DNA of 64,000 nt from assembly GCF_020073745.1 (NCBI RefSeq), contig NZ_JAIRAU010000028.1, forward strand, positions 372,001-436,000, given 5' to 3'. A program made the translations under genes and the position numbers. This DNA is from Nannocystis pusilla. GTDB taxonomy: Bacteria; Myxococcota_A; Polyangia; Nannocystales; Nannocystaceae. Under the pieces are notes generated by a model that saw nothing but the letters and a program-made list of their open reading frames with translations, was not told where the DNA came from and did no database searches. How positions within the stretch are numbered: the stretch's first letter is position 1; every line of letters begins with the position of its first letter. Shown in pieces: positions 16,030-28,600 of this stretch.

Positions 16030-16632
16030 GTGAACAATCTGCCTCCCGGCCCCCCGGGCCTTGTGGAAGAACGGCACGAGCCGGTTCGTGACGCGTGGGC
16101 CGAGTCCCTGCGCGAGGTGTTCGTCGACGTGATCAAGCAGCTCCCGAGCTCCGTGACGCTCGGCGAGTTGGTCGAGGTCACGCGGCAGAACCAGGCGCTC
16201 GCGCCGGTGCTCGACCACTTCACCGTCCAGGAGCTCATCGACCTGGTCAAGACCCGCCCGCGCTCGGGCGACCCGCTCGGGGCCACCGCGGCCGCCGCGG
16301 CCAAGGCCGCCGGCGAGCCGCAGTACGACGAGGACGGCAACCCGCTGCTCGACATCGACGCCGGCACGGCCGTCATCCGCCGCCGCGCCGACGCGCCCGA
16401 CGGCGACCTCCGCCTGCTCCGCGCCCTCGTGCGCCAGAAGACCGGCCGCCGCGAGCCCGAGCTCGTGCAGGCCACCGGCCTCGCGTCCGACCAGGTGCGC
16501 CTGATCCTCCGCAACCTCCGCACCCGCGGCTTCATCCACATCGAAGGCAGCGGCGTCAAGCGCAGGGTCAAGATCACCCGCCACGGCGCCGGCTACCTGC
16601 GCAAGCTCGACCCGACGGCCGTGATCGCCTGA
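16030..16632 (+). CDS. Winged-helix DNA-binding protein
   Basis: The 200-residue cytoplasmic protein has a helical N-terminal half (about 20-75, with ESLREVFVDVIKQLP and LDHFTVQELIDLVKT), an acidic/Ala-rich linker, and a C-terminal winged helix of about 70 residues. In the latter, ALVRQKTGRREPELVQATGL is the turn region, DQVRLILRNLRTRGFIHIEG the recognition helix and start of the wing, and VKITRHGAGYLRKL the last strand and helix. It resembles MarR/ArsR-type or segregation-protein winged helices without a clear family. GTG 16030 with cgagg upstream is preferred over the longer frame to 15925. It is divergent from purL across a 196-bp region with an inverted repeat, so it could regulate itself or purL. 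Confidence 0.7.
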   Translation: MNNLPPGPPGLVEERHEPVRDAWAESLREVFVDVIKQLPSSVTLGELVEVTRQNQALAPVLDHFTVQELIDLVKTRPRSGDPLGATAAAAAKAAGEPQYDEDGNPLLDIDAGTAVIRRRADAPDGDLRLLRALVRQKTGRREPELVQATGLASDQVRLILRNLRTRGFIHIEGSGVKRRVKITRHGAGYLRKLDPTAVIA

Positions 16633-16635
16633 GCG

Positions 16636-16709
16636 CCTGGCCCCCGGAGCATGTACCCGGGGTCATGTGCGTGGGAGCATGCTCATTCGGGCATGTCCCT
16701 GGGGACAGC
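16636..16709. repeat. 14-bp-period CATG array, 5 intervals, convergent gap
   Basis: Anchors stand at 16636 (CCTG), 16650, 16664, 16678 and 16692 (CATG) and 16706 (CAGC). The array starts four bases after the winged-helix stop codon and precedes a separate GC-rich terminator hairpin. Confidence 0.85.
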
Positions 16710-16741
16710 ACGGCTTCGATCGAAGAGCCGGGAACGACGAG

Positions 16742-16770
16742 AGCCCCGCCGCGTCGCCGCGAGCGGGGCT
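16742..16770. terminator. GC-rich hairpin between convergent genes
   Basis: AGCCCCGC (16742-16749) and GCGGGGCT (16763-16770) form a perfect 8-bp stem with a 13-base loop, followed by tcgtc. It may serve as a terminator in both directions, but lacks a long U-tract. Confidence 0.55.
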
Positions 16771-16802
16771 TCGTCACGCCTGCGCGAGGCCGGGGCGCGG
16801 GC

Positions 16803-18296
16803 TCAGCCCGGCAGCTCGAGGGTCTCGCGGAGGATGCCGGCGAGGCAGTTGATCGCGTCGGAGAAGTCGTCGTCGCAGATCGACTCGATGCAGCAGCGGA
16901 CCTTGTCCTCCTCCGGCTGGTCGAGCGACTGGCACACGTCGATGACGCGGGTGTTCGGGATCGCCTGGCCGGTGGCGGCGTCGGTGCAGCCGGGCCCGAT
17001 GCCGAAGTCGTACTCCTTCTGCGCCGGGGTGTCGGTGTCGCCGGGCAGGATGTCGGCCTGGTTCCACACGCGGTACACGAGGTCGAACACGCCGCCGGCG
17101 GTCGGCTCGAACGGCGGGTTGGGGTTGTGCGCGGTCACCTTCGGCACGCCGAGGATGCCGAGCATGATGACCTCCTTGTGCTTCTGCTGGACCAGGTTGG
17201 TCTTGAGGTAGCCGATGTAGCGCGACAGCGGCTGCAGCACGCCCTTGTCCTCGGACATGCAGCTCTCGTACACGCCGTCGGCGTTGGCGTCGGTGCACGA
17301 CACGCCGGCGTTGAAGCACGTGGCGCTGGTCGGCTCGTCCTTGACGCCCGGCATGCCCGGCGCGTCCTCCCAGTACTGGTTGTACATCGGGTCGCTGGCG
17401 AGCTGCGGGTCGAAGTACTTGTAGTCCTTGACCGAGCACTCGGCCTCGTCGGTCATGATGACGATGGCGAGCACCGCGCCGTCGCGGAGGAACGGCTTGG
17501 CGCCCTGGTTCCACGGCTTGTTGGGGTCGAGCGCCTGCAGCATCGTCTCGAGCGGCGCCTCCATGCCGCAGCCGTCGATGCCCTGCGGGCCGATGCACGA
17601 CAGCGCCTGCGCCACCGGGTCGCCGCCGTTCGGGTCGGCGTTGAGGATGTTGTTGTTGTCGAGCTGGAAGTTGATGAACGGGTCGGACGGGACCACCGAG
17701 CCCTTGCACGCGTTGGTGCACGCCTGCGGGACCATGACCGGGTTGGAGCCGAGGCCGGTGAAGCGCTCGATGCGGTCGACGCAGGCGGTGCTGATCGGCG
17801 CGCCCTTGGCCGGGTCGTAGTCCGGCTTCTCGAACCCCGAACACAGCGGGTGACCGAAGTCCGTCGTGGTCACCATGATGTTGATGTTCGCGTTCACCGG
17901 CATGTTGTTCTCGTCGGTGACGTTGCGCAGCTTGTCGATCAGGTACGGGAAGTTGGCCGCGAGGTTGGTCTGCTCCTCGCCCATCGTCCCCGAGTTGTCG
18001 ATCACGAACAGCACGTCGAGCAGGTTGCACGCCGAGTCGGTGCCGCAGCCGATGGACGACGTGTCGTCCGGCGGCAGGTCGAACTTCATGCCGGTGGTCG
18101 TCGGCGGAGTGACCGACGTCGCGTCGTCCGTGTCCGGCCCGTCGGTGAGCGTGATGCTCCCGATCGACGGGTTCATCGTCATCGTCACTTGCTGGTTGGT
18201 GTCGCTGTCACCCTTGTCGTCGCCGCAGCCGGAGAGCGCGAGCCCGAGCGCGGAGAGGACGGTGAGGCGCTGTAAGTGTGAACGCTGAATGGTCAT
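16803..18296 (-). CDS. vWA-type lipoprotein, Cys-rich
   Basis: The 497-residue protein has a lipoprotein signal (lipobox LSGC near residue 21), a Thr/Asp-rich linker with TTT, and a vWA-like domain with the modified MIDAS DVLFVIDNSGTMGEE (about 92-106). Later parts include VLAIVIMTDEAECSV, IMLGILGVPKV and a Cys-rich C-terminus (RCCIESICDDDF) with many paired Cys residues. It is a member of the large family of metal-ion-binding vWA lipoproteins common in myxobacteria, whose function is unknown. ATG 18296 has the ribosome-binding site agggag at a good distance, so the longer frame to 18353 is rejected. It is transcribed in the same direction as the porin upstream, with a 264-bp gap. Confidence 0.82.
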   Translation of the reverse strand: MTIQRSHLQRLTVLSALGLALSGCGDDKGDSDTNQQVTMTMNPSIGSITLTDGPDTDDATSVTPPTTTGMKFDLPPDDTSSIGCGTDSACNLLDVLFVIDNSGTMGEEQTNLAANFPYLIDKLRNVTDENNMPVNANINIMVTTTDFGHPLCSGFEKPDYDPAKGAPISTACVDRIERFTGLGSNPVMVPQACTNACKGSVVPSDPFINFQLDNNNILNADPNGGDPVAQALSCIGPQGIDGCGMEAPLETMLQALDPNKPWNQGAKPFLRDGAVLAIVIMTDEAECSVKDYKYFDPQLASDPMYNQYWEDAPGMPGVKDEPTSATCFNAGVSCTDANADGVYESCMSEDKGVLQPLSRYIGYLKTNLVQQKHKEVIMLGILGVPKVTAHNPNPPFEPTAGGVFDLVYRVWNQADILPGDTDTPAQKEYDFGIGPGCTDAATGQAIPNTRVIDVCQSLDQPEEDKVRCCIESICDDDFSDAINCLAGILRETLELPG

Positions 18297-18560
18297 GTTG
18301 GCTCCCTGGCGGGCCGTGCCGCGCGAGCAGTCCTTCGCGCCACCATCGCACATGCACGCAGCGAAGCGCCACGGAAATTCGTGTGTCTATGCGTGAGGCC
18401 GTCCGTCCTCAGGCCTTCGCAGATGGGCGAGGGAACTCACGGGTCGTGCATGCGACGGAGCCCGACGCCATCGACGGGCGGCGCGCCCGCCGGCCACCGC
18501 CGTGCCATCGATGCGAGACGCGACGCGCACGACCGCGAGCGCATGCCCGCGCGAGTCGCT

Positions 18561-20048
18561 TCAGAAGGTCGCCTGCAGCTGCAGCCGCACCTGATCCATC
18601 GCGCCGGTGACCGCGGAACTGTAGAGCCGCAAATAGTCGAGCTGCAGCTTGAGGAAGTGACGCGCGAAGAACACGTTCACCACGCCGCCGACCTCCGTCT
18701 GATCGGGCAAGCTCGTACCGAAGCGCCCCGCGATCCCGCGCGACCCACCATAGCGGACGCCCAGCTCGAGCGGCGTCCGCGGGATCAGGTAGCCCGCCTG
18801 CGCGAAGTAGCCGATGCCGTTGCGCGCGGCGACCACCGGGAGCGGCTGGCCGGTGAGATCGACGGCGTTGCCCGGGATCCGCCAGCCGTTGCGCCAGAAG
18901 AACGCGCTGTCGAGCGAGAACCCGGCGATCCGGAAGCTGAGATCGGCGGTCGCGTTGTGCGTGCTGGTGAAGCCGCCGTCGGCCGGGATGGCGCCGGCGA
19001 AGCCGTGGTTGTCGTGCGGGTCGCGATCGATGAAGCCGTAGGCGGCGCCGATGGTCATGCGCGGCTTGACGCTGCGGTCGAGGTCGGACTCCTCGAGGTC
19101 GTCGTACTGGCCGAACGGCAGCACCTCGAAGCGCCCGAGGTACATCAGGCCGAAGTTGCTGGGGCCGTACTTGGCGATGCCGTCGCCGAGGTAGACGCCG
19201 AGGTAGTAGCGCAGCTTGCCGAGGCCGGCGATGTCCTTCGAGCGCAGGTCGAGGCCGATGTCGCGGTCGAACGTGAACTCGTTGTTGGCCAGCGAGCGAT
19301 CGACGAACTGCAGGCTCGTGATCTTGTTCATCCGCTGGTGGTTGTAGGGCACCTTGTACTGGCCGACGACCAGCGTGAAGTCGCGGAAGCGGTCGAAGGT
19401 GAAGAACCAGTCGAGGATCGGCGAGCGGTGCGGCACGCCGTCCTTGAACCCGAGCTCGATCGGCGAGAACGTCAGGGCGATGCGGTACTTGATGTTCTTG
19501 GTGAACATGTTGCCGCTCAGCCACACGCGCGCGCGCCGGAACTGCAGCGCGAAGTCGGTGTGCTCGGCGGCGCCGGGGTCCTGGTCGGTGCCGGGCTGAC
19601 CGGGCACGTGCAGCGCGATCGCCTGCATCTGCACGAAGGCGTTGAAGGCGAGCGAGAAGCGGCCGCTCTTGCTGGCGACCTCGAGGCCGACGCCCGGGCG
19701 CCAGCGCGTCCTGCCGTCGGCGCTGATCGGGTCGTCGGCCAGGCGGGCGGCCTCCCACCGCGGCGCCCACTTCGACGGCTTGGGGGCCGGCTCCGCGGCC
19801 GCCGGCGCGGGCTCGGGCGGAGGCGTGCTCACTGTCACAGTGGGCGCGGGCGGGCTCGGCGTGGCCGGTGCGGCCGCGCCCGGCGGGGCGCTCGCGGAGG
19901 TGCTCGCCTCGGTCGGCGGGGTCGCGGTCGCAGCCGGCGCCTCGCTGGCAGAGCCGCTCGCGGGCGGCGGGAGATCAGGCGACGCCGTCGGCTCCCACGG
20001 CCCGGGAGAGGCGAGAGCGACGAGCCCGCAGAGGAGCGTGACGTGCAT
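18561..20048 (-). CDS. Phosphate-selective porin O/P-like outer-membrane protein
   Basis: The 495-residue protein starts with a short signal-like segment (MHVTLLCGLVALASP) and a long Ala/Pro/Ser/Thr linker (about 20-95). A beta-barrel follows whose strands (FALQFRRARVWLSGNMF, YRIALTFSPIELGF, LVVGQYKVPYNHQRM, LGVYLGDGIAKYG) resemble the OprP/OprO porin family. Alternating hydrophobic strands and a terminal phenylalanine (LQLQATF) support outer-membrane insertion by BAM. The lysine/arginine ladder that gives phosphate selectivity cannot be judged. The start at 20048 is the only one giving a signal. It lies between leuS and the vWA lipoprotein on the same strand. Confidence 0.78.
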   Translation of the reverse strand: MHVTLLCGLVALASPGPWEPTASPDLPPPASGSASEAPAATATPPTEASTSASAPPGAAAPATPSPPAPTVTVSTPPPEPAPAAAEPAPKPSKWAPRWEAARLADDPISADGRTRWRPGVGLEVASKSGRFSLAFNAFVQMQAIALHVPGQPGTDQDPGAAEHTDFALQFRRARVWLSGNMFTKNIKYRIALTFSPIELGFKDGVPHRSPILDWFFTFDRFRDFTLVVGQYKVPYNHQRMNKITSLQFVDRSLANNEFTFDRDIGLDLRSKDIAGLGKLRYYLGVYLGDGIAKYGPSNFGLMYLGRFEVLPFGQYDDLEESDLDRSVKPRMTIGAAYGFIDRDPHDNHGFAGAIPADGGFTSTHNATADLSFRIAGFSLDSAFFWRNGWRIPGNAVDLTGQPLPVVAARNGIGYFAQAGYLIPRTPLELGVRYGGSRGIAGRFGTSLPDQTEVGGVVNVFFARHFLKLQLDYLRLYSSAVTGAMDQVRLQLQATF

Positions 20049-20063
20049 GTCGGGTTTGTGCGG

Positions 20064-20083
20064 GGACAGGCCCTGGCCTGTCC
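20064..20083. repeat. Perfect 20-bp palindrome related to the array units
   Basis: GGACAGGCCCTGGCCTGTCC lies in the 59-bp gap downstream of leuS. It uses the same GGACAGG and CCTGTCC half-sites as the 14-bp arrays, but with six bases between anchors instead of ten. Confidence 0.7.
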
Positions 20084-20107
20084 AGTGAAGGAAGGTTCAC
20101 CGGCGGC

Positions 20108-22747
<2,640 letters not shown>

Positions 22748-22892
22748 GGCGCGCCGCAACGCTAAGCCGGTTGCGCGCGATTGCCAAGGAAAACCCGCTG
22801 CGCGCCGACGAGGGGCCGCGCCGCCGCGGGCGCGTCGAGGGCCAGGCCGTGCCCCGCCGTCGGCCCCGCTCGGCGGGCCTCGCCGCCCGCGC

Positions 22893-23399
22893 TCACGGCG
22901 GCGGGCACGGGCCGGGGCGGGCGCTCACGGCGATGCTGGCTCCGGCCTCGATCTGCGCCTTCGTCACCAGCGTCACCTCCTCGGTGCCGGGACCGAAGCA
23001 GCGGCTGATGTGGCCGGAGTCGGTCAGCACGCGGGCCTCGACCTGCCAGCGCCCGGCGTTGCCGACCACCACCCGCATGTCGGCCGCGTTCTGGCTCCCG
23101 GGACAGGTCGCGGCGTCGCCGACGACCTCCTCGTAGGGGTCGACCTTGATCGTGCACGGGGCCGGCGGGCCCTGCTCGCAGCCGACCCGGGTCGCCCGGA
23201 ACGACACCGTGGTCGCGCCATTGGTCCCGCACAGGTCGATGACGTCGACCTGGCCGACGATCTCCGCCTCGCCCGGCGTCGCCCCCGCCGCGGCCGTCGA
23301 GCCGCCGTCCGAGTCGGTGCCCTCGTCGCCGTCGACGCCGCCGCACGCGCCGACCAGCGCCAAAGCACATGTCCCCAAGAACCTGCCCCAAGAGATCAT
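22893..23399 (-). CDS. Small lipoprotein, unknown function
   Basis: The 168-residue protein has a lipoprotein signal (MISWGRFLGTCALALVGAC; lipobox VGAC near residue 19) and a short Asp/Ser/Gly linker. Its beta-rich domain of about 120 residues contains two Cys pairs (DLCGTNGATTVSFRATRVGC, PPAPCTIKV, DAATCPGS, SRCFGPG). ATG 23399 is well supported by the ribosome-binding site ggagg 11 bases upstream. It follows the IPT/TIG gene by 26 bp on the same strand, so the two are likely co-transcribed and may act together at the cell surface. A 14-bp repeat (anchors 23368 and 23382) lies within the signal-peptide codons. I do not recognise the family. Confidence 0.75.
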   Translation of the reverse strand: MISWGRFLGTCALALVGACGGVDGDEGTDSDGGSTAAAGATPGEAEIVGQVDVIDLCGTNGATTVSFRATRVGCEQGPPAPCTIKVDPYEEVVGDAATCPGSQNAADMRVVVGNAGRWQVEARVLTDSGHISRCFGPGTEEVTLVTKAQIEAGASIAVSARPGPCPPP

Positions 23400-23425
23400 C
23401 GACCGATCGCCTCCGCGCCGCGGGC

Positions 23426-25570
23426 TCAGCCCGCCTTGCCCTTGCCCTTGCCGGTGTTGGACTTCGGCTTGCCCTGCGGCTCGACGTGCTTGTCGCCGCG
23501 CGCGCCCTTGCCGGTGGTCGCGGCGGCGCCGCCCTCGACGGCCTGCTTGCTGGCCTTCAGGACATCTTGCCACACCTTCTTGCGCGCGCCGGGCAGCCCG
23601 GCCAGGCGCGCCGTCACGTCGGCCTCGACCGCCGGCCAGGTCTTGCCCTGGGCCAGCACCGCCGCGAACGCGGCCTTGATCGCCTCGCCGTACAGCCCGG
23701 GGACGTCGACCTTGGCGACCGCGCCGGCCTCGCTGAGCAGCTTGCCGCTGCCGACGTACTTGTTGGTGCAGGCCGCGTCGACCCTGGCCCGCGCCGCCGC
23801 GACCGCCGCGACCTCGGCGTCGACCTCGGGCAGCCCCCAGCTCGCCTCGGCCGTCGTGGCCGCCGCCGGCAGGCCCGACCACAGCTCGCGCAGCTGCCCG
23901 GCGAGCGCCTGCATGTGCTTCTGGCTGGCGCGCAGCGAGTCGCCGAGCGCCGCGTTGGCGTCCGCCTGCGCCTGCGTCTTGCCGGCCGTCATCTGCGCGC
24001 ACAGGGCCACCTGTGCGACCGTGAAGCGGCGCAGGTCGAGGGCGATGTGGCGGGCCACCCGCGCCACGTCCGCCTGTCCTTCGGGACCAGTCGCCGCCTT
24101 GCCGAGCGCCTTGAGCGGCTCGGCCCCGCGGTCCGGCTGGCGCTGGCTGACCTCGAGGTCGGCGGCGACCGCCGCCGGCGTGTAGCCGGCCCCGCCGGCC
24201 GCGAGCACCCCGTCGAGCCACGCCGACCCGCCGCTGTAGCCCCCGGCCGCCCCGTCGACCGTCAGCGCCGGCCCCTTGTACTTGCCGGTCTTGGCCACCA
24301 GCGCCTGCTCGGCCGGCTTCGGCGCCTTCGCCAGCGCGAACGTCACCCGCGTCGGCTCGACGAAGGTCGCCTTGACCGGCTTGCCGGCCAGCGTGAACGT
24401 CGTCTTCGCGGTCAGCTCGCGCCCGCGGATCTCGCCCTCGACGCCCTTGCCTTCGAGACCTGGCCAATAGGCCATGGCCTCGACGACAGGTGTCTTGACC
24501 ACCCCGACCGGCTTCTTGCTGGCGAACTCGCGGCCCTGCGACAGCGCCACCAGCGGCTGGTCGGTCGGCGCGCTGTCCGGCAGCGTCAGCGTCACCTTCG
24601 ACTTGCCGGCCGGCGCCTCGGGCACGAGGGTCAGCTGTCCCAAGCGCCAGGTGGACACCGCATCGAGGTTCTTGCCGCTGATCTTGAGCAGCCCGGGCGC
24701 GCCGACCTCCTTCGGCACCGTCGTCAGCACCGGCGTCGGGTGGACCGTGAACGCCACCGCCGAGCCCTTCTTGCGCGCCTCGGCCTTGAGGTCGCCGCTC
24801 TTGGCCCCCTTGGCGATCGTCACCGTCGCCGAGGCGTCGGCCTGCTCGCCGACCTTGAGCGGCTTCGTGCCGAGCTTGAACTTCGCGCCGGCCAGGTGCG
24901 CGCCGGTGAGCGTCACGCTGTCGCCCTCGAACGCCGCCGCCGGGTTCGCCGCCGTCAGCGCCGGGGCGTAGAAGATCTCGTAGTCCTTCTTCAGCGCCGC
25001 CTCGCCGCCGACGCCCTTCACCGTCAGCGGACCGGTGGTCCCGGCCGGCGCGGTGAAGCGGAGTGATGTCGCGCCGAGCTCGTCGATCTTCACCGGCGCC
25101 CCCGCGAGCGTCAGCGCCTTCACGCGGTCGAGGTTCTTGCCCCTGAGCGTGACGACCTCGCCCGGCGCCGCGAACTTCGGCGTCGCCGACACGAGCGCCG
25201 GCGCCTTGACGAAGCCGGCCGTCGCCAGCGCGGCGACCTTCTTCTTGGCGCGCTTCACGATCAGCTGCTTCCCGCTCTTGGTCTTGAGCGGCACCGTCGC
25301 GCTGATCGACGTCGGCGTGATCGTGACGTCCTCGAGCGCGATCGCGTCGAGCAGCACGACGTCGCCCTCGGCGAAGCCCGAGCCGGCGATCGTGATCGTC
25401 TGTCCGGCCCCGAACTCGGCCGGCGTGATGCTCTCGATCGTCGGCGCCGCGGGGGCCTCCGCCGGCGACGGCTCGGCGCGCAGCGGCGCCGCGCCTCCGA
25501 GCCACACCGCGACGCCGATCGCCGCGCCGATCACGTTCGCCCCAGAGCCCGACCACGTCGTGACGCGCAC
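23426..25570 (-). CDS. Secreted protein with repeated IPT/TIG (Ig-like) domains
   Basis: The 714-residue protein has a signal peptide (hydrophobic stretch NVIGAAIGVAVWLGG, cleavage near LRAEP). Several IPT/TIG-type immunoglobulin-like modules of about 80 residues follow: PTIESITPAEFGAGQTITIA, LVSATPKFAAPGEVVTLRG, ALTAANPAAAFEGDSVTLTG and PVLTTVPKEVGAPGLLKISG. These are the 'P.I..V.P..G..G..VTI.G' starts of the family. The second half (from about 430) is helical, rich in Ala and Lys, and ends in a basic Lys/Gly tail. An extracellular adhesive or scaffold role is likely. GTG 25570 is preferred because ggagg lies 12 bases upstream; GTG 25534 is the alternative. It is divergent from the M4 protease by only 55 bp. 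Confidence 0.75.
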   Translation of the reverse strand: MRVTTWSGSGANVIGAAIGVAVWLGGAAPLRAEPSPAEAPAAPTIESITPAEFGAGQTITIAGSGFAEGDVVLLDAIALEDVTITPTSISATVPLKTKSGKQLIVKRAKKKVAALATAGFVKAPALVSATPKFAAPGEVVTLRGKNLDRVKALTLAGAPVKIDELGATSLRFTAPAGTTGPLTVKGVGGEAALKKDYEIFYAPALTAANPAAAFEGDSVTLTGAHLAGAKFKLGTKPLKVGEQADASATVTIAKGAKSGDLKAEARKKGSAVAFTVHPTPVLTTVPKEVGAPGLLKISGKNLDAVSTWRLGQLTLVPEAPAGKSKVTLTLPDSAPTDQPLVALSQGREFASKKPVGVVKTPVVEAMAYWPGLEGKGVEGEIRGRELTAKTTFTLAGKPVKATFVEPTRVTFALAKAPKPAEQALVAKTGKYKGPALTVDGAAGGYSGGSAWLDGVLAAGGAGYTPAAVAADLEVSQRQPDRGAEPLKALGKAATGPEGQADVARVARHIALDLRRFTVAQVALCAQMTAGKTQAQADANAALGDSLRASQKHMQALAGQLRELWSGLPAAATTAEASWGLPEVDAEVAAVAAARARVDAACTNKYVGSGKLLSEAGAVAKVDVPGLYGEAIKAAFAAVLAQGKTWPAVEADVTARLAGLPGARKKVWQDVLKASKQAVEGGAAATTGKGARGDKHVEPQGKPKSNTGKGKGKAG
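24459..24490. repeat. 14-bp-period array inside the IPT/TIG gene
   Basis: Anchors CCTG (24459), CATG (24473) and CAGG (24487) flank gccaataggc and gcctcgacga. The coding strand reads VVEAMAYWPGLE. Confidence 0.6.
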
Positions 25571-25625
25571 CGGCGAAGATTCGCCTCCGGGGCCGCCGAT
25601 CGTCAAGGTATCCTGGCCGCGCCGT

Positions 25626-28600
25626 ATGCCGACGCGTCGCCTCTCGCTCCTCGCCGCCACCTTCGTCACCCTCGCGATGATCCCGCTCGCCGACGCCGCG
25701 GAGCCGGCCGGCAAGCAGCGGTCGCAGGTCCGGCGCGGCAACAAGACCCTCGGCAAGCCGCTCGCGCGGGTCGTCGCCGCCGGCGCGCTCCGGCGGCCGA
25801 TCGCGGTGGCCCAGGCGGGCAAGGCCGCCGCGCCGGCGCCGTTCGTGCGCGTCGCCCTGACCGACCTCGCCGCGCGCTCCGACGAGCCGGCGCGCGTCCG
25901 GCTCGACCCGGCGCACGGCACCTTGCGGCGCTTCGACGGTCACGTCGCCAACCCGCACGGCGCCGGCGTGCGCGCGGCCGAGGCCCTGCTCGCCGAGCAC
26001 CGTGACGTCCTCGGCCTCGCCGCCGGCCCTGGCGCGGTCGAGCTCGCGCAGCAGCGGGTCGTCACCGGCGACGCCGGCGACCTCGCGCTGCACTACGACG
26101 TCCGCTTCCGCGGCCTGCCGGTGTGGGGCGCCGAGGTGCGGGCGCACTTCGATCGTCACGGCGCCCTCACCTCGATCGCCGCGCAGAACCTCGGCCGCCT
26201 CGACCCGCCGCTCGTCGTCAAGTTCGGGGTCGAGGCCGCCCGCGCCCGCGCTCGCCGGCACAACGCCCCCGACGCCGCCGATCGCCGCGCCACCGATCGC
26301 GGCCCGGCCGAGCTCGGCGTGTGGCCGCAGAGCCACGACCGCGGCGGCGTGCTCGCCTGGCGCCTGATCCAGACCGTCAACCTGTCCGATGGGTCATACC
26401 AGCACTACGCCACTTACGTCGACGCCGAGGCCGGACGCGTGCTCGCGCGGCATCCGCTCGTCACCGCCGAGACCGTCACACCGACCACCGGCACCGCCGA
26501 CGATCACTTCGGCAAGCAGGTCACGCTGCGCCTGTCGCACTACCAGGACAAGAAAGAGTACGGCCTCTACGACCGCAGCAAGGGCCTCGCGTCCGCCACC
26601 TTGCAGACCCTCGACGCCGGCAACAGCGACTGGCCGGGCTCGGCCGCGCTGGCGACCAGCAAGAGCAAGACCGGGTGGACGCCGGCCGAGGCGACCGCGC
26701 ACGCCCACATGCAGAAGGTCATCGACTACTTCCAGGCCACCCACGGGCGCAACTCCTGGGACGGCAAGGGCGCCGCGGTCGAGCAGCTCATCCACTACGG
26801 TCAGGCCTACAACAACGCGTTCTGGGACCCGCTGAACCGGCTCATGGCGATCGGCGACGGCGACAAGTGGCTGTTCAAGGAGTTCACGCGCTCGCTCGAC
26901 GTCTCGGCCCACGAGTACAGCCACGCCGTCATCACCGGCACCGCCAACCTCGTCTATCAGAACCAGCCGGGCGCGCTGAACGAGAGCTTCGCCGACGTCA
27001 TGGCGATGATGATCGACCGCGACGACTGGACCCTCGGCGAGGACGTGGTCGGCCCCGGCTTCGGCGCTCCGTTCGCGCGCAGCTTCATCGACCCCGAGCT
27101 CGGCCAGCAGCCCAAGCACATGAACCAGCTCTACAAGGGCTTCGAGGACTTCGGCGGCGTCCACATCAACAGCGGGATCCCCAACCACGCCGCCTATCTC
27201 CTGGCCACCGCCCGCAGCAAGGAGCTGCTCGAGAAGATCTGGTACCGCACCCTCTACAAGGGGCACATCGGCAGCCACGCCAGCTTCATCGACATGGCTC
27301 AAGGGACAGTCGCCGCCTGCAAGGAGCTCGTCGCGCTCGGCCAGGCCACCGACGGCGACTGCACCGCCACCGCCGAGGCGTGGGTCGGCGTCGGCGTGCT
27401 CGCGGCCAGCGACGTGCCGATGGACGGCTGCCCCGACGACGCCTCGGAGAAGGACGGCCTGTGCTGGTGCGACCCCGGCTTCGTGCCGAGCGGCGACGGC
27501 ACCGCCTGCGTCGCGCTCGGCGACGTCGACTGCCCGGCCGGCGCGATCGAGGCCAACGGCCTGTGCGTGTGCCAGGACGGCTTCAAGCCGAGCCAGGACG
27601 GCAGCCAGTGCGTCGCCGAGGAGATGGGCTGCCCGCTCAACTCCGGCTGGAACGCGGCGACCAAGAAGTGCGCGTGCGACCCCGGCTTCGAGGGCGCGCC
27701 GAACGCCCCCGACGGCAAGTGTGAGCCGGTCGAGAGCGACTGTCCGGCCGACGCCCACCCCGAGTGGGCCGACCCGATGAACCAGGCCGACTACACCTGC
27801 GCCTGCAACGACAACTTCGAGGACGACGGCAACGGCAACTGCGTCGTGATCGCCGGCACCTGCGGCAACGAGTCGTTCTTCGGCCGCTGCGCCGGCGACA
27901 CCCTCGTCTACTGTCAGATCGGCGCGCCCGACGACGAGATCGTCAGCATCGACTGCGCCGCCGACGGCCTCGTGTGCGGCAAGTTCGACTCGATCGTCGG
28001 CTTCGACTGCCTCAACCCCGACGGCAAGGGCGCGGCCGCCACCTGCGACGCCGACGGCTACCAGGAGTGCGGCGCGAACAACCCGTTCTGCGTGTCCGAG
28101 CAGGACGCCGCGACCGGCTTCTGCTCGCACGAGTGCAAGGCCGGCGGCGACTGCGAGAGCGCCTACGACTGCTGCGCCAGCGTGTCCGACGGCACCCGCG
28201 CCTGCCTCGTCGACCCCTACTGCGCCGAGAACATCGACACCAAGGCGACCTGCAAGGACGTCCCCGGCGGCAGCAACTTCTACGGCAAGTGCGTCGGCGA
28301 CGTGCTCGTCTACTGCGACGGCTCGACCGGCGTCACCCAGGAGGTCTACTGCGCCAAGGAGGGCAAGGAGTGCGGCTTCGTCGACGAGAAGGTCGGCTAC
28401 AGCTGCGTCGACCCCGACTCCGGCGCCCTGCCCGAGGCGCCGGCCGACTGGTGCCCGTACGCCAAGGACGGCAGCTGCGACGTCCCCGACCTGTGCCCCG
28501 AGGGCTCCGACGGCGCCGACTGCAACCCGTGCGGCGGCGTCACCGGCGAGGGCACCTGCGACGGCGACATCCTGCAGTTCTGCGACCCCGACGACGGCCT